Notes: generated by a model not told the origin, from the sequence alone. Shown: positions 15,037-23,865, numbered from the stretch's first letter. The stretch: 64,000 nt of DNA from an uncultured Muribaculaceae bacterium (GCA_944321705.1 CALUMG010000003.1:124001-188000), one strand, 5' to 3'. Numbers and translations are program-made.

Positions 15037-17484
15037 TTATTCGCCCGAAGGTGCTCCGCTACTGGAAACGTTGCCTCCACCGCCACCCACCACGTCGTCG
15101 TTGTTGATAGTGGTGCGAGTCTTCTTCACCGAAGCCTTGAGTGAGCCAAAGCGGAACGATACCGCCACTTGGAACATGCGTTGCGGATAATGTCCCACTT
15201 CCCAACCCGTATAATCGCCATAACGTGTTATCGACTTAGCCTTCATATATTTCGACAAGAACGGATTCATGGCATATAATTGCACCGTCAAGCGGTCGTC
15301 CTTCAAGAACGAACGTTGCAGTCCAAGTGTATAGAAATAATTGGGTTTTGAATAGCTGTATAAATTCCATATACCACCACCGTTGCGCCCACCCATCACG
15401 CTCAGGCGCAGTTTCCATGGCAGTTCTTGAGAAGCACGGGCGAAAAAATTAAAAGCCCAACGCTCGTTTTCTATCATCAAGCCATCATTACGATAGTCAC
15501 CGTATGACACCGACGCATTTATCGACAAGTTGGTCTTCTTCGTCGGCATCCATTGAGCATATAGGTTAAACCACCCATTGCGCACCTTGCCGATGTTGTC
15601 GTAGGTACCGTATCGTATGTCATACTCGGTATATACATATTTAGTAATCTGATCGTTGCTTAATGAGTAACCAACCGAAGTATTAAGTGTCAACTTAGGA
15701 TGTATGTAAGTATAAGTAGCTTGCAGCGAATGATTGCGCGCACTCACGAGCGAAGGATTTCCATAACTCACCTCGGTCGGCGACTCGTTGACGGTTGGGT
15801 CAAGATAGCTTATGCCCGGACGATTGATGCGCGTCGAGAAATTCAACCGCAGGTTGTTTTTGTCATTGACACGATAACCAAGGCTGAGAGTAGGCACAAG
15901 GTCATTCAAGTTCTTTCCCATGTAAGGGCTGTCACCTATTCGATAATCGGCAGTCATGCGGGCAAATTCATAACGCAATCCTGCGCGAGCCATCCATGGA
16001 CCTGACGAGAACGAATATTCCCCATAGATTGCACCGACATGAGTGCGGTGCATGAAGTCGAGCAACACAGGAGTCGATTCATCCTGTTGCGTTGAACTTG
16101 CGCTATGGTTTCGGCGGAAGATGTATTTCGCCCCCACGTCGAGCTTGTGCTTGTCGCCAAACGGGCGCGTGTAATCGAGCTGGAACGTATGTTCCCACAT
16201 CTTTTGGTCGGAATCATACAAGTAGCGCGTGTAATCGAATTGAGGATTAACAAGATCCTCAAAATTGGAATCATAATTATTCCCGGTCCCGGATGCCGAC
16301 AACAGATAAGAGAAATTCAAAGCCTCACCCTTGAGTTGGGTCAAGTGCTGGTAATCGAGCCGTCCGCTCACGTTGAAATAATCATACTGCTGCCCTTCAC
16401 CGAAAGTCTGCACATAAGAATACAGCAAGTTGCCATCAGCATCAAACATTTGCGTCGCATTATCACCATGCTGGTCTATCCCGAGTGCATATCCGCTGAA
16501 TGATGCAGTGACAAGATTAAGCGTGTCGATTTCATAACTCAAGTCGAGCGAGGCAAAATGCATGTTTCCCGGATTTTCCATCACAATGCTCCCTGTTTCA
16601 TTGTTTCCCGTTTCGGCATAAGTGTAGGAATGATCTTGATATTGCTCATATCCGCCTATGTTGACGTAAAAATAGTTTATGCTTGCCGTCAACTTGTCGT
16701 TGAAGCTCGTTGTCAAGTACAAGTTCCCTCCGGGTTGTTTCAAGGTGTTATATTGGGCATACAACGAGCCCATCACGCCGTCGATGCGACTGTTGTCCTT
16801 CATCACAATGTTCAAGATTCCGTTAACCCCTTCTGCATCATATTTCGCACCCGGCTCGGTGATTACCTCAATCTTTTCCACCATGTCGGCCGGTATCGAC
16901 TTCAGCACCTGCGACGGATTGCCCGACAGCGTATTGTCGGGACGACCGTTTTTGTAAATTTTGAAATCACTGCTTCCGTTCACCTGAATGTTGTCCTGTC
17001 CGTCAACTGTCACCATCGGCACTTTCTTCAGCATTTCGAGTATCGAGCTGGCCTTTGCATCCTCGTCGCTGGCCACATCATAGCTCAGGCGGTCGATTTC
17101 GGCAGTCACAAGCGGCTTCTGTGCCACCACTTCCACCTCCGAAAGAACATTTTCGGCTTGTCGTAACACTATTGTACCGAGGTCGGCAACCTTATTACCT
17201 CCATTCACTTCAAACCACCGGGAGAACTGCTCCTTGCCTACCGATGTCACCGTCAGCTTGTAACGCCCCGCGTAACCTATTTCTTCCATGAAACATCCAT
17301 CACCATCGGTCACGCCAACTTTACCGGCTTTCACTGTATCGCTTTCCGTATAAATTCTTACCGTAGCATATGGTTCTCCCACATTTATACTGTCCACGAC
17401 AATACCCTTAACCGAATATTGGGCAAATGCACCTGCCACCGTCCAGCATGACAAGACGACAGCCCAAAACACTTTTTTTATCAT
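15037..17484 (-). CDS. TonB-dependent-receptor-like outer-membrane beta-barrel protein
   Basis: 815 residues: signal peptide (ends AGAFA), a carboxypeptidase-regulatory-like Ig fold (YSVKGIVVDSINVGEPYATV), a plug-like domain (LSEVEVVAQKPLVTAEIDR, then VDGQDNIQVNGSSDFKIYKN and VEKIEVITEPGAKYDAEG), and a long barrel of alternating strands ending in VAVSFRFGSLKASVKK. The architecture is that of the OMP_b-brl_3 receptor family, which usually lacks an obvious TonB box. It may import a small ligand across the outer membrane. No SusD partner is adjacent, so it is not a polysaccharide-utilisation pair. Promoter element at 17619; a run of nine C lies upstream of it. Confidence 0.88.
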   Translation of the reverse strand: MIKKVFWAVVLSCWTVAGAFAQYSVKGIVVDSINVGEPYATVRIYTESDTVKAGKVGVTDGDGCFMEEIGYAGRYKLTVTSVGKEQFSRWFEVNGGNKVADLGTIVLRQAENVLSEVEVVAQKPLVTAEIDRLSYDVASDEDAKASSILEMLKKVPMVTVDGQDNIQVNGSSDFKIYKNGRPDNTLSGNPSQVLKSIPADMVEKIEVITEPGAKYDAEGVNGILNIVMKDNSRIDGVMGSLYAQYNTLKQPGGNLYLTTSFNDKLTASINYFYVNIGGYEQYQDHSYTYAETGNNETGSIVMENPGNMHFASLDLSYEIDTLNLVTASFSGYALGIDQHGDNATQMFDADGNLLYSYVQTFGEGQQYDYFNVSGRLDYQHLTQLKGEALNFSYLLSASGTGNNYDSNFEDLVNPQFDYTRYLYDSDQKMWEHTFQLDYTRPFGDKHKLDVGAKYIFRRNHSASSTQQDESTPVLLDFMHRTHVGAIYGEYSFSSGPWMARAGLRYEFARMTADYRIGDSPYMGKNLNDLVPTLSLGYRVNDKNNLRLNFSTRINRPGISYLDPTVNESPTEVSYGNPSLVSARNHSLQATYTYIHPKLTLNTSVGYSLSNDQITKYVYTEYDIRYGTYDNIGKVRNGWFNLYAQWMPTKKTNLSINASVSYGDYRNDGLMIENERWAFNFFARASQELPWKLRLSVMGGRNGGGIWNLYSYSKPNYFYTLGLQRSFLKDDRLTVQLYAMNPFLSKYMKAKSITRYGDYTGWEVGHYPQRMFQVAVSFRFGSLKASVKKTRTTINNDDVVGGGGGNVSSSGAPSGE

Positions 17485-17618
17485 AATATGACTATATATT
17501 TCATTTTCTCATTAGACGCAAGCAAGTTCAAATAAGTTGCAACTATCTATTAATATTTATATGCTCTAAAACGAGAAAGACAAAATCGTTACTTTCGTCT
17601 TCCTGTTTTTTCTTCGTG

Positions 17619-17626
17619 CAAATATA
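17619..17626 (-). promoter_or_regulatory. -7 promoter element for the barrel gene
   Basis: The minus strand reads TATATTTG (TAnnTTTG), leaving a leader of about 128 bases. Confidence 0.45.
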
Positions 17627-17669
17627 CATAATCATGGTACCAAACGTACAAATAACAGCAATAAAATTA

Positions 17670-17678
17670 CCCCCCCCC
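17670..17678. repeat. Homopolymer of nine C upstream of the barrel promoter
   Basis: Nine consecutive C lie about 44 bases upstream (on the minus strand) of the barrel gene's -7 element, between it and the rpsA terminator. A tract this long is slippage-prone. Confidence 0.8.
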
Positions 17679-17723
17679 GATTAACATCATTTAACACAAC
17701 TATCACATGTCATAAATAAAAAA

Positions 17724-17749
17724 CCGGGCACCACTGTAATGATGCCCGG
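17724..17749 (-). terminator. Terminator of rpsA
   Basis: CCGGGCA / TGCCCGG form a stem, followed on the minus strand by TTTTTTATTTATG. It lies about 30 bases past the rpsA stop. Confidence 0.85.
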
Positions 17750-17780
17750 ATAAAATATGACGGTTTGATTAACCTCCTGC

Positions 17781-19553
17781 TTACTTGTTGCCTTTAGAAA
17801 GTTTTTCCTTCAAAGCTGCAAGTTCTTCGATGTCACCAAGAGTAGTCTTCTCGATTGCCGGAGTTGAAGCTACTTCTTCAGCCTTAGCCTTCTTTGCGGC
17901 TTTCTTAGCTTCAGCCTTAGCTTCATCTTCAAAGATACGGCTGTGAGAAAGAATGATTCTCTTAGCGTCCTTGTTGAATTCAATTACCTTGAAGTTGAGT
18001 TTTTCGTCTTGTTTTGCCTGAGTTCCGTCTTGTTTTACAAGATGCTTAGGAGTAGCGAAACCTTCAACGCCATAAGGCAAAGCAACTACTGCTCCCTTTT
18101 CAAGCATTTCAACGATTGTACCTTCGTGGATGCTGCCAACTGTGAAGATAGTTTCAAACACATCCCAAGGATTTTCTTCCAATTGCTTGTGGCCAAGGCT
18201 CAAGCGACGGTTTTCCTTGTCGATTTCAAGAACTTGAACATCGATGTCGGCACCGATTTGAGTGAATTCCGACGGATGTTTGATTTTCTTTGTCCAAGAA
18301 AGGTCGCTGATGTGGATAAGACCGTCAACACCTTCTTCAAGTTCTACAAATACACCGAAGTTGGTGAAGTTGCGAACCTTTGCAGTGTGCTTCGAACCAA
18401 CAGGATAATTCTTTTCGATATTTTCCCATGGATCTGGTTTCAATTGCTTGATACCAAGCGACATCTTACGCTCTTCGCGGTCGAGGGTCAAAATAACTGC
18501 CTCTACTTCGTCGCCAACCTTCATGAAGTCTTGAGCTGAACGCAAGTGTTGTGACCAAGACATTTCGCTCACATGGATAAGACCTTCCACGCCCGGAGCG
18601 ATTTCCACGAATGCACCGTAATCGGCCATAACGACAACTTTGCCCTTCACCTTGTCGCCAACCTTCAAGTTCGGGTCGAGAGCATCCCATGGATGTGGTT
18701 GAAGTTGCTTCAAACCAAGGGCGATGCGCTTCTTCTCGTCGTCGAAGTCGAGAATTACCACGTTCAACTTTTGATCGAGTTTCACAACTTCTTCCGGATG
18801 GTTTACACGACCCCAAGAAAGGTCGGTGATGTGGATAAGTCCGTCTACGCCACCCAAGTCGATGAATACGCCATAAGAAGTGATGTTCTTGACAGTTCCT
18901 TCCAATACTTGACCTTTTTCGAGCTTGGCGATGATATCTTTCTTTTGTTGTTCAAGCTCGGCTTCGATAAGAGCCTTGTGAGAAACAACAACGTTCTTAA
19001 ATTCTTGGTTGATCTTAACGACCTTAAATTCCATAGTCTTGCCTACGAATACATCATAGTCGCGAATTGGCTTAACGTCGATTTGTGAACCCGGCAAGAA
19101 TGCTTCGATACCGAATACGTCAACAATCATACCGCCCTTGGTACGGCACTTGATGTAACCCTTGATGACTTCGTCATTTTCCAAAGCTTGGTTAACACGA
19201 TCCCAGCTCTTGGCAGCACGAGCCTTCTTGTGAGACAAGATTAATTGTCCCTTCTTGTCTTCTTGGTTCTCAATGAAAACCTCTACCTTGTCGCCAACCT
19301 TGAGGTCGGGATTGTAGCGGAATTCGTTCAATGGAATGATACCGTCCGACTTGTAACCGATGTTAACCACTACTTCACGCTTGTTAAGCGCGATAACGGT
19401 ACCTTCTGTTACATCTTTGTCCTTAATAGTGTTCAAAGACTCGTCATAGGTCTTTTCCAGTTCCTCGCGAGATTTCTCTCCTTGAGTGTCGCCTTTTTCA
19501 AAGGCATCCCAATCGAAATCTTCAATTGGAGAATTTTTTAATTCTTCGCTCAT
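17781..19553 (-). CDS. rpsA: 30S ribosomal protein S1
   Basis: 590 residues containing six S1 (OB-fold) repeats, recognisable by recurring motifs such as GVFIDLGGVDGLIHITDLSW, GAFVEIAPGVEGLIHVSEMS and GVFVELEEGVDGLIHISDLSW, with the last repeat more divergent (GAVVALPYGVEGFATPKH). The acidic N-terminus (SPIEDFDWDAFEKGD) and the Lys/Ala-rich C-terminal tail are typical of Bacteroidetes S1. It helps recruit mRNA to the 30S subunit; in this phylum, where Shine-Dalgarno sequences are weak, that role is expected to matter. The start is fixed by MSEELKNSPIEDF. A promoter and a leader hairpin lie upstream. Confidence 0.97.
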   Translation of the reverse strand: MSEELKNSPIEDFDWDAFEKGDTQGEKSREELEKTYDESLNTIKDKDVTEGTVIALNKREVVVNIGYKSDGIIPLNEFRYNPDLKVGDKVEVFIENQEDKKGQLILSHKKARAAKSWDRVNQALENDEVIKGYIKCRTKGGMIVDVFGIEAFLPGSQIDVKPIRDYDVFVGKTMEFKVVKINQEFKNVVVSHKALIEAELEQQKKDIIAKLEKGQVLEGTVKNITSYGVFIDLGGVDGLIHITDLSWGRVNHPEEVVKLDQKLNVVILDFDDEKKRIALGLKQLQPHPWDALDPNLKVGDKVKGKVVVMADYGAFVEIAPGVEGLIHVSEMSWSQHLRSAQDFMKVGDEVEAVILTLDREERKMSLGIKQLKPDPWENIEKNYPVGSKHTAKVRNFTNFGVFVELEEGVDGLIHISDLSWTKKIKHPSEFTQIGADIDVQVLEIDKENRRLSLGHKQLEENPWDVFETIFTVGSIHEGTIVEMLEKGAVVALPYGVEGFATPKHLVKQDGTQAKQDEKLNFKVIEFNKDAKRIILSHSRIFEDEAKAEAKKAAKKAKAEEVASTPAIEKTTLGDIEELAALKEKLSKGNK

Positions 19554-19586
19554 TTAAAATTGTTAATAATTAAGTTAATTCTATCG

Positions 19587-19605
19587 CCGGGCACACTTCA
19601 CCCGG
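19587..19605 (-). promoter_or_regulatory. Hairpin in the rpsA leader
   Basis: The inverted repeat CCGGG / CCCGG around a nine-base loop sits inside the predicted rpsA 5' leader (start near 19609). A leader hairpin would suit S1 autoregulation as known in other bacteria, but this one is short and unproven. Confidence 0.35.
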
Positions 19606-19615
19606 AACGCGGTTG

Positions 19616-19623
19616 CAAATTTA
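19616..19623 (-). promoter_or_regulatory. -7 promoter element for rpsA
   Basis: The minus strand reads TAAATTTG (TAnnTTTG), giving a leader of about 56 bases. Confidence 0.55.
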
Positions 19624-19740
19624 CGCAGAAATTTCTAATAATCAACACTTTTTATCACATTTTATTCCATTTTTCATTTCAACATGCGCTTCTCGCGTTT
19701 TTTATCTCGCTCTTGTCGTTACAATACCGTTTTTTATGCG

Positions 19741-19748
19741 TAAGTTTG
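19741..19748 (+). promoter_or_regulatory. -7 promoter element for the ThiF-like gene
   Basis: TAAGTTTG matches TAnnTTTG and ends only five bases before the ATG at 19754, so the transcript would be leaderless or nearly so. Confidence 0.45.
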
Positions 19749-19753
19749 CACAC

Positions 19754-20473
19754 ATGATTACCGGAAACGACAATTTTCATCAACGCTACAAAAGGCACTT
19801 GATGCTACCGCAAGTGGGAGAAGAGGGCCAACGCAAGCTGTGCAACTCGTCTATTGCAATAATAGGTGCCGGGGGGCTCGGCTCGCCTGTCGCACTATAT
19901 TTGGCAGCAGCCGGCATCGGGCATCTGCGCATAATCGACAACGACCGCGTGGATCTTTCCAATCTTCAACGCCAAGTGATTCACACCACAGGTGACGTAG
20001 ACAAGGAAAAAGCCATTTCGGCCAAAGAAAAGCTTGCAGCAATAAACCCCGATGTGGAAGTGGAAAGCGTGTGTGAATACTTTTCTACCGAAAACGCTTC
20101 CGCACTGTTGAACGGCTGCGACATTGCCATCGACGCGACCGACAACTTAGGATCAAAATTCCTAATCAATGATTCATGCGTAGCTTTGGGCTTGCCTTTC
20201 GTGCACGGAGCCATCAACCAATTCTCAGGAAACGTGATGACCGTGCTGCCCGGCACAGCTACTCTGCGCGACCTTTTCCCTTCGGCCACGTCCGACATGA
20301 AAACAAGTTCGTGCGATGGCGTGCTTGGCGCAATACCCGGCATTATAGGGTCGATACAAGCTGCCGAAGCACTGAAATATGTACTTGGCATAGGTGAATT
20401 GCTGGTCAACAAAGTGCTCACATTTGATGCGCTCACCATGACTTTCTGCAAGTTCAATGTGACGCATCGGTGA
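19754..20473 (+). CDS. ThiF/MoeB/HesA-family E1-like adenylyltransferase
   Basis: 239 residues from MITGNDNFHQRYKRHLMLP, which aligns with the usual N-terminus; the open frame further upstream is not family-like. Visible: AIIGAGGLGSPVALYLAAAG (ATP-binding glycine loop), DRVDLSNLQRQ (catalytic Arg region), ATDN, and SSCDGVLGAIPGIIGS (reactive-Cys loop). Members adenylate the C-terminus of ubiquitin-like sulfur carriers such as ThiS or MoaD. The two CxxC zinc pairs normally seen are absent: where ThiF has CxxCLFP this protein has TATLRDLFP. No thiamine or molybdopterin gene is adjacent, so the substrate is unknown; tRNA modification (TcdA-like) is another possibility. Confidence 0.85.
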   Translation: MITGNDNFHQRYKRHLMLPQVGEEGQRKLCNSSIAIIGAGGLGSPVALYLAAAGIGHLRIIDNDRVDLSNLQRQVIHTTGDVDKEKAISAKEKLAAINPDVEVESVCEYFSTENASALLNGCDIAIDATDNLGSKFLINDSCVALGLPFVHGAINQFSGNVMTVLPGTATLRDLFPSATSDMKTSSCDGVLGAIPGIIGSIQAAEALKYVLGIGELLVNKVLTFDALTMTFCKFNVTHR

Positions 20474-20557
20474 CATTTTTCTTCACAAGTTAAAACATGC
20501 CGTAAAATTGGTTACATTACCTGTAATCGAGGTAGCCTGTGATTATCAATACATAAT

Positions 20558-20565
20558 TAATTTTG
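20558..20565 (+). promoter_or_regulatory. -7 promoter element for the acetyltransferase-ECF operon
   Basis: TAATTTTG matches TAnnTTTG, 19 bases before the ATG. Upstream, at about 20507-20535, lie short inverted repeats (ATTAC/GTAAT and TACCT/AGGTA) that could form an operator, though the arms are short. Confidence 0.5.
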
Positions 20566-20584
20566 CAAACGAGGATAATCGACT

Positions 20585-21589
20585 ATGACCGAAAAAGAAA
20601 AAGCAAAAGTCGGGATGCTATATGATGCAAACTACGACAAAGCCCTGATAGACGAGCGAGACAGGTGCAAAAACATCTGCCACATCTACAACAACCTGCC
20701 ACCATCGCAATTGAAGGAACGCTTCGAAGTATTGCGAAGCCTGCTTGGCTCGACAGGGAAAACGTTTCAGATTGAGCAACCCTTCTACTGCGACTATGGA
20801 TATAACATCTCGATAGGTGAAAACTTTTTTGCCAACATGAATTGCGTCATCCTCGATGGAGCCAAAGTGACATTTGGCGACAATGTATTTGTCGCGCCCA
20901 ACTGCGGATTCTACACCGCAGGACATCCGCTCGACATCGCCCGAAGAAACAAAGGGCTCGAATATGCCTACCCCATAACCGTAGGTAATAACGTGTGGAT
21001 TGGAGCCAACGTGGCAGTCTTGCCGGGCGTGACAATCGGTGACGGCGCAGTAATCGCAGCCGGAAGCGTAGTTACAGGAAACATTCCAGCCGGCGTGCTG
21101 GCTGCCGGCAACCCATGCCGTGTGATAAAAAAAATTGACCAGAACCCGACAAAGGAGCACGTCGAAATGGGAAAATTAGTAAATTTGCTTCACAAGAAAG
21201 GATGTTCATGTGTCATTGCCGACAGTCGCAATGAATTGACATTCTGCTACCGTCGCGGTGTCATCGACTTGTTCGAGATATTAAAACTTTCACCCGAAAC
21301 ACTTGATGGCGCACTAATAGCCGACAAGGTCGTAGGGAAAGGAGCGGCAGCATTGATGGCTCTTGGGAAAATAAAGGCCCTGCATACCGACGTAATAAGC
21401 AAACCGGCACTTGAACTGCTACATAGGCATGGAGACATTAAAGTGGGATATGACACACTTGCCGACAATATCATAAATCGAACAGGCACAGGCATCTGCC
21501 CGGTGGAACAATTGACTGCCGATGTCGATACTGCCGAAGAAGCCTTGCCTCTGATAGAACAATTTATCGCTAAAATGAAAAATTCATGA
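20585..21589 (+). CDS. Maltose/galactoside-type O-acetyltransferase fused to DUF1893
   Basis: 334 residues, roughly twice the family length. Residues 1-190 are a left-handed beta-helix sugar O-acetyltransferase: MTEKEKAKVGMLYDANYD, YGYNISIGENFFANMN, the catalytic His in YTAGHPLDIARRNKG, and hexapeptide turns through VAVLPGVTIGDGAVIAAGS. Residues ~200-334 are a separate domain: CSCVIADSRNELTF, ADKVVGKGAAALMALG, HTDVISKPALELLHRHG and NRTGTGICPVEQLT, the pattern of DUF1893 (TM1506-like, placed by others in the deaminase superfamily). No linker frameshift is visible, so this is a true fusion. It is 22 bases from an ECF S-subunit gene, suggesting joint work on an imported compound. The substrate is unknown. 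Confidence 0.82.
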   Translation: MTEKEKAKVGMLYDANYDKALIDERDRCKNICHIYNNLPPSQLKERFEVLRSLLGSTGKTFQIEQPFYCDYGYNISIGENFFANMNCVILDGAKVTFGDNVFVAPNCGFYTAGHPLDIARRNKGLEYAYPITVGNNVWIGANVAVLPGVTIGDGAVIAAGSVVTGNIPAGVLAAGNPCRVIKKIDQNPTKEHVEMGKLVNLLHKKGCSCVIADSRNELTFCYRRGVIDLFEILKLSPETLDGALIADKVVGKGAAALMALGKIKALHTDVISKPALELLHRHGDIKVGYDTLADNIINRTGTGICPVEQLTADVDTAEEALPLIEQFIAKMKNS

Positions 21590-21611
21590 ATTTTTAAAAC
21601 CATACTTTATC

Positions 21612-22124
21612 ATGTCTACCCAAAACGTAAAACTTTATGCGTACAACTACAACCAGCTAAAAACTTACATGGTTGCCTTGTTGTTTACCGCCGGCAACAT
21701 CATCTTGCCGCAATTATGCCATCTCATGCCGCAAGGCGGGCTCATTTGGCTACCTATTTATTTTTTCACTCTCGTGGCAGCCTATAAATATGGATGGAAA
21801 GCCGGATTGCTCACCGCCATGCTGTCGCCTGTAATCAACAGTGTTGCTTTCGGCATGCCGGCAACATCGATGCTTCCCATCATATTGATTAAATCATTGC
21901 TTCTTGCTTCGGCAGCAGGATATGCAGCCTATAAGTTCAAATCATTCTCATTGCTGACCGTAGCTGCCGTCGTAGTTGCCTATCAAGTGGCAGGCTCCCT
22001 CATCGAATGGGCCATTAGCGGTCCTTTAGTTGCTGCTTTGCAAGACATCCGTCTCGGACTACCGGGAATATTGGTTCAAATTTTCGGTGGTTACTTGTTC
22101 ATAAAATACCTCATAGGGAAATAA
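21612..22124 (+). CDS. ECF transporter S component-like membrane protein
   Basis: 170 residues with five to six hydrophobic helices (VALLFTAGNIILPQLC, GGLIWLPIYFFTLVAAY, GLLTAMLSPVINSVAFGMP, LPIILIKSLLLASAAGY, LTVAAVVVAYQVAGSL, ILVQIFGGYLFIKYL). The size and the segment YKYGWKAGLLTAMLSPVIN fit a substrate-binding S component of an energy-coupling-factor vitamin transporter. The T and A subunits are not in the window, so it would use shared ones. It is co-transcribed with the acetyltransferase-DUF1893 gene and followed by a terminator. The ligand is unknown. Confidence 0.75.
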   Translation: MSTQNVKLYAYNYNQLKTYMVALLFTAGNIILPQLCHLMPQGGLIWLPIYFFTLVAAYKYGWKAGLLTAMLSPVINSVAFGMPATSMLPIILIKSLLLASAAGYAAYKFKSFSLLTVAAVVVAYQVAGSLIEWAISGPLVAALQDIRLGLPGILVQIFGGYLFIKYLIGK

Positions 22125-22168
22125 CACACATTGAGTATACACTCTACAACTCCGACTTACCACTATTG

Positions 22169-22207
22169 CCTTCGGATCTACGCGAGTAGGGCCGAAGGAT
22201 TTTATTT
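22169..22207 (+). terminator. Terminator of the acetyltransferase-ECF operon
   Basis: CCTTCGG / CCGAAGG stem followed by ATTTTATTTT. Confidence 0.75.
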
Positions 22208-22270
22208 TATGACCATTGATAAATGTGCAACCGTAGCACGATGGCATTAGTCATTTTTCGCACAAAAAAA

Positions 22271-22297
22271 CGGTGTGGCGGTCGTTCCGTCACACCG
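22271..22297 (-). terminator. Terminator of the CorC-type gene
   Basis: CGGTGTGGCGG / CCGTCACACCG (one mismatch) followed on the minus strand by TTTTTTTGTGC, 32 bases past the stop codon. Confidence 0.85.
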
Positions 22298-22328
22298 ATA
22301 TGATTATTCTCATTTTTTCAAATGAATA

Positions 22329-23630
22329 TCACTCCGAGGTTTCCTCTTCTTCCCTCTTGATTACAAGCAACTTGTCTACACGGTCATTGTCCATGTCAAC
22401 CACTTCGAAATCCAAATTGCGATAACTGAACTTGTCGCCCTCCTTGGGTATGCTACCTATGAAGAACATTGCCATGCCTCCAACGGTCGTGAAGTCTTCC
22501 TGCTTGAGGTCGTCATAATACATTATGCCCATCTCTTCCATGAAATCATCCACGTTCATCAATCCTTCGACAAGGAAAGAGCCGTCTTGACGTTTCACAA
22601 TCTCCTTCTCATCGGGTTCATATTCCTCTTGTATGTTGCCAAATATGCTTTCGGTCAAGTCATGCAATGTAATGATTCCTTCAGTTCCGCCAAACTCGTT
22701 TACCACGATGCCAAAGTCCCTCTTGCTATTCTTGAAGAGTTCAAGAACCTTCTTTGCATAAAGGCTCTCGGGCATGAAAACTGCCGGCTGCGCAATGCTC
22801 TTCAAGTCAAAAGGCGTCCTATTCCCGATCATAAGAATCACATCTTTCACCGACACTATACCAATAATGTCATCAATCGAATTATTCAACAATGGATACT
22901 TGCTAAAACGCTTTTCGGCAATTATGTCGAGCACCTTCTTTTCATCATCGTCAACATTAAGAAACACCACATCGGTGCGGTGTGTCATCAGGTCATTGGC
23001 ACGCTTATCCGAGAACCTGAACACATCACCCAACATTTCTGTTTCATCCTTGTCAAGCACTCCCTGCTCTGAACTTTGATGCAACAGCATCTTCAATTCA
23101 TCTTGGGTCATCGTGCGCTCCTTGCTGTCTTTGATTCCGACAATTTTCCCGACCAACCTTGTCGACACGCTCAACAACCACACAAACGGATAGGAAATCT
23201 TGGCCAGCAAATTCATCATGTGGCAAAACATCATCGCGTATCGCTCAGGATTGTTCAAAGCAATCATCTTAGGAACCAGCTCCCCTATTATGAGCGACAA
23301 ATATGTGATAATGGCCACTACCGTTATCATGGCAAGATCTTCGGCATATACATCCGCATAAGGTAGATTTTCAAAGAATGGCACTAAGTTATCGGCCAAA
23401 GCCACACCACCAAATGCACCCGACACGATACCGATGAGCGTAATTCCAATCTGAATTGTGGAAAGGATTTTTTCAGGCTCTTGCAGTTGCTTTATTACTC
23501 TTTTGGCTGAACGATTCCCTTTATTTACAAATGTTTCGAGACGCGCCTTGCTCGATGACACTAATGCTATTTCATACATGGCGAAAACGCCATTCATTAA
23601 CAATAGGAATAATATTATTAAAAATTCCAT
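22329..23630 (-). CDS. CNNM/CorC-type transmembrane CBS-domain protein
   Basis: 433 residues in the classic order: a DUF21/CNNM membrane domain (residues 1-~190, FLIILFLLLMNGVFAMYEIAL, STIQIGITLIGIVSGAFGG, GELVPKMIALNNPERYAM), two CBS motifs (~205-330, MTHRTDVVFLNVDDDEK, DIIGIVSVKDVILMI) and a CorC/HlyC domain (~345-430, FLVEGLMNVDDFMEEMG, VGGMAMFFIGSIPKEGDKF). Members export Mg or Co or sense cytosolic adenine nucleotides; 'hemolysin' is a historical label. Acts in the inner membrane. The gene stands alone. No exact -7 element is seen upstream. Confidence 0.92.
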   Translation of the reverse strand: MEFLIILFLLLMNGVFAMYEIALVSSSKARLETFVNKGNRSAKRVIKQLQEPEKILSTIQIGITLIGIVSGAFGGVALADNLVPFFENLPYADVYAEDLAMITVVAIITYLSLIIGELVPKMIALNNPERYAMMFCHMMNLLAKISYPFVWLLSVSTRLVGKIVGIKDSKERTMTQDELKMLLHQSSEQGVLDKDETEMLGDVFRFSDKRANDLMTHRTDVVFLNVDDDEKKVLDIIAEKRFSKYPLLNNSIDDIIGIVSVKDVILMIGNRTPFDLKSIAQPAVFMPESLYAKKVLELFKNSKRDFGIVVNEFGGTEGIITLHDLTESIFGNIQEEYEPDEKEIVKRQDGSFLVEGLMNVDDFMEEMGIMYYDDLKQEDFTTVGGMAMFFIGSIPKEGDKFSYRNLDFEVVDMDNDRVDKLLVIKREEEETSE

Positions 23631-23835
23631 TCAAAAATATTTTATTTAAAGTGCGAATTTATTTGATAAATCGATATACAACAAGAAGCTTTTATACTTT
23701 TTTATATTTTTAATAATTAAAGCCGCAGTCATTTGCCATTAGATAAGTTATTGGGAAAATACACGATTATTGTCCTATTGTTCTTAAAATATTTCTTATT
23801 ACACTTCTCTTTCATCCACGTTTTACAGTATTTGA

Positions 23836-23843
23836 TATATTTG
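23836..23843 (+). promoter_or_regulatory. -7 promoter element for the phosphoesterase gene
   Basis: TATATTTG (TAnnTTTG), 22 bases before the ATG at 23866. The rest of the AT-rich 235-base gap shows nothing else I can support. Confidence 0.5.
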
Positions 23844-23865
23844 CAAGCCACTTAATTACACACTT

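Noticed and set aside
16558-17166. 202-codon plus-strand frame inside the barrel gene
   Set aside because: Antisense to a complete, family-matched outer-membrane protein; the translated sequence has no recognisable domain.
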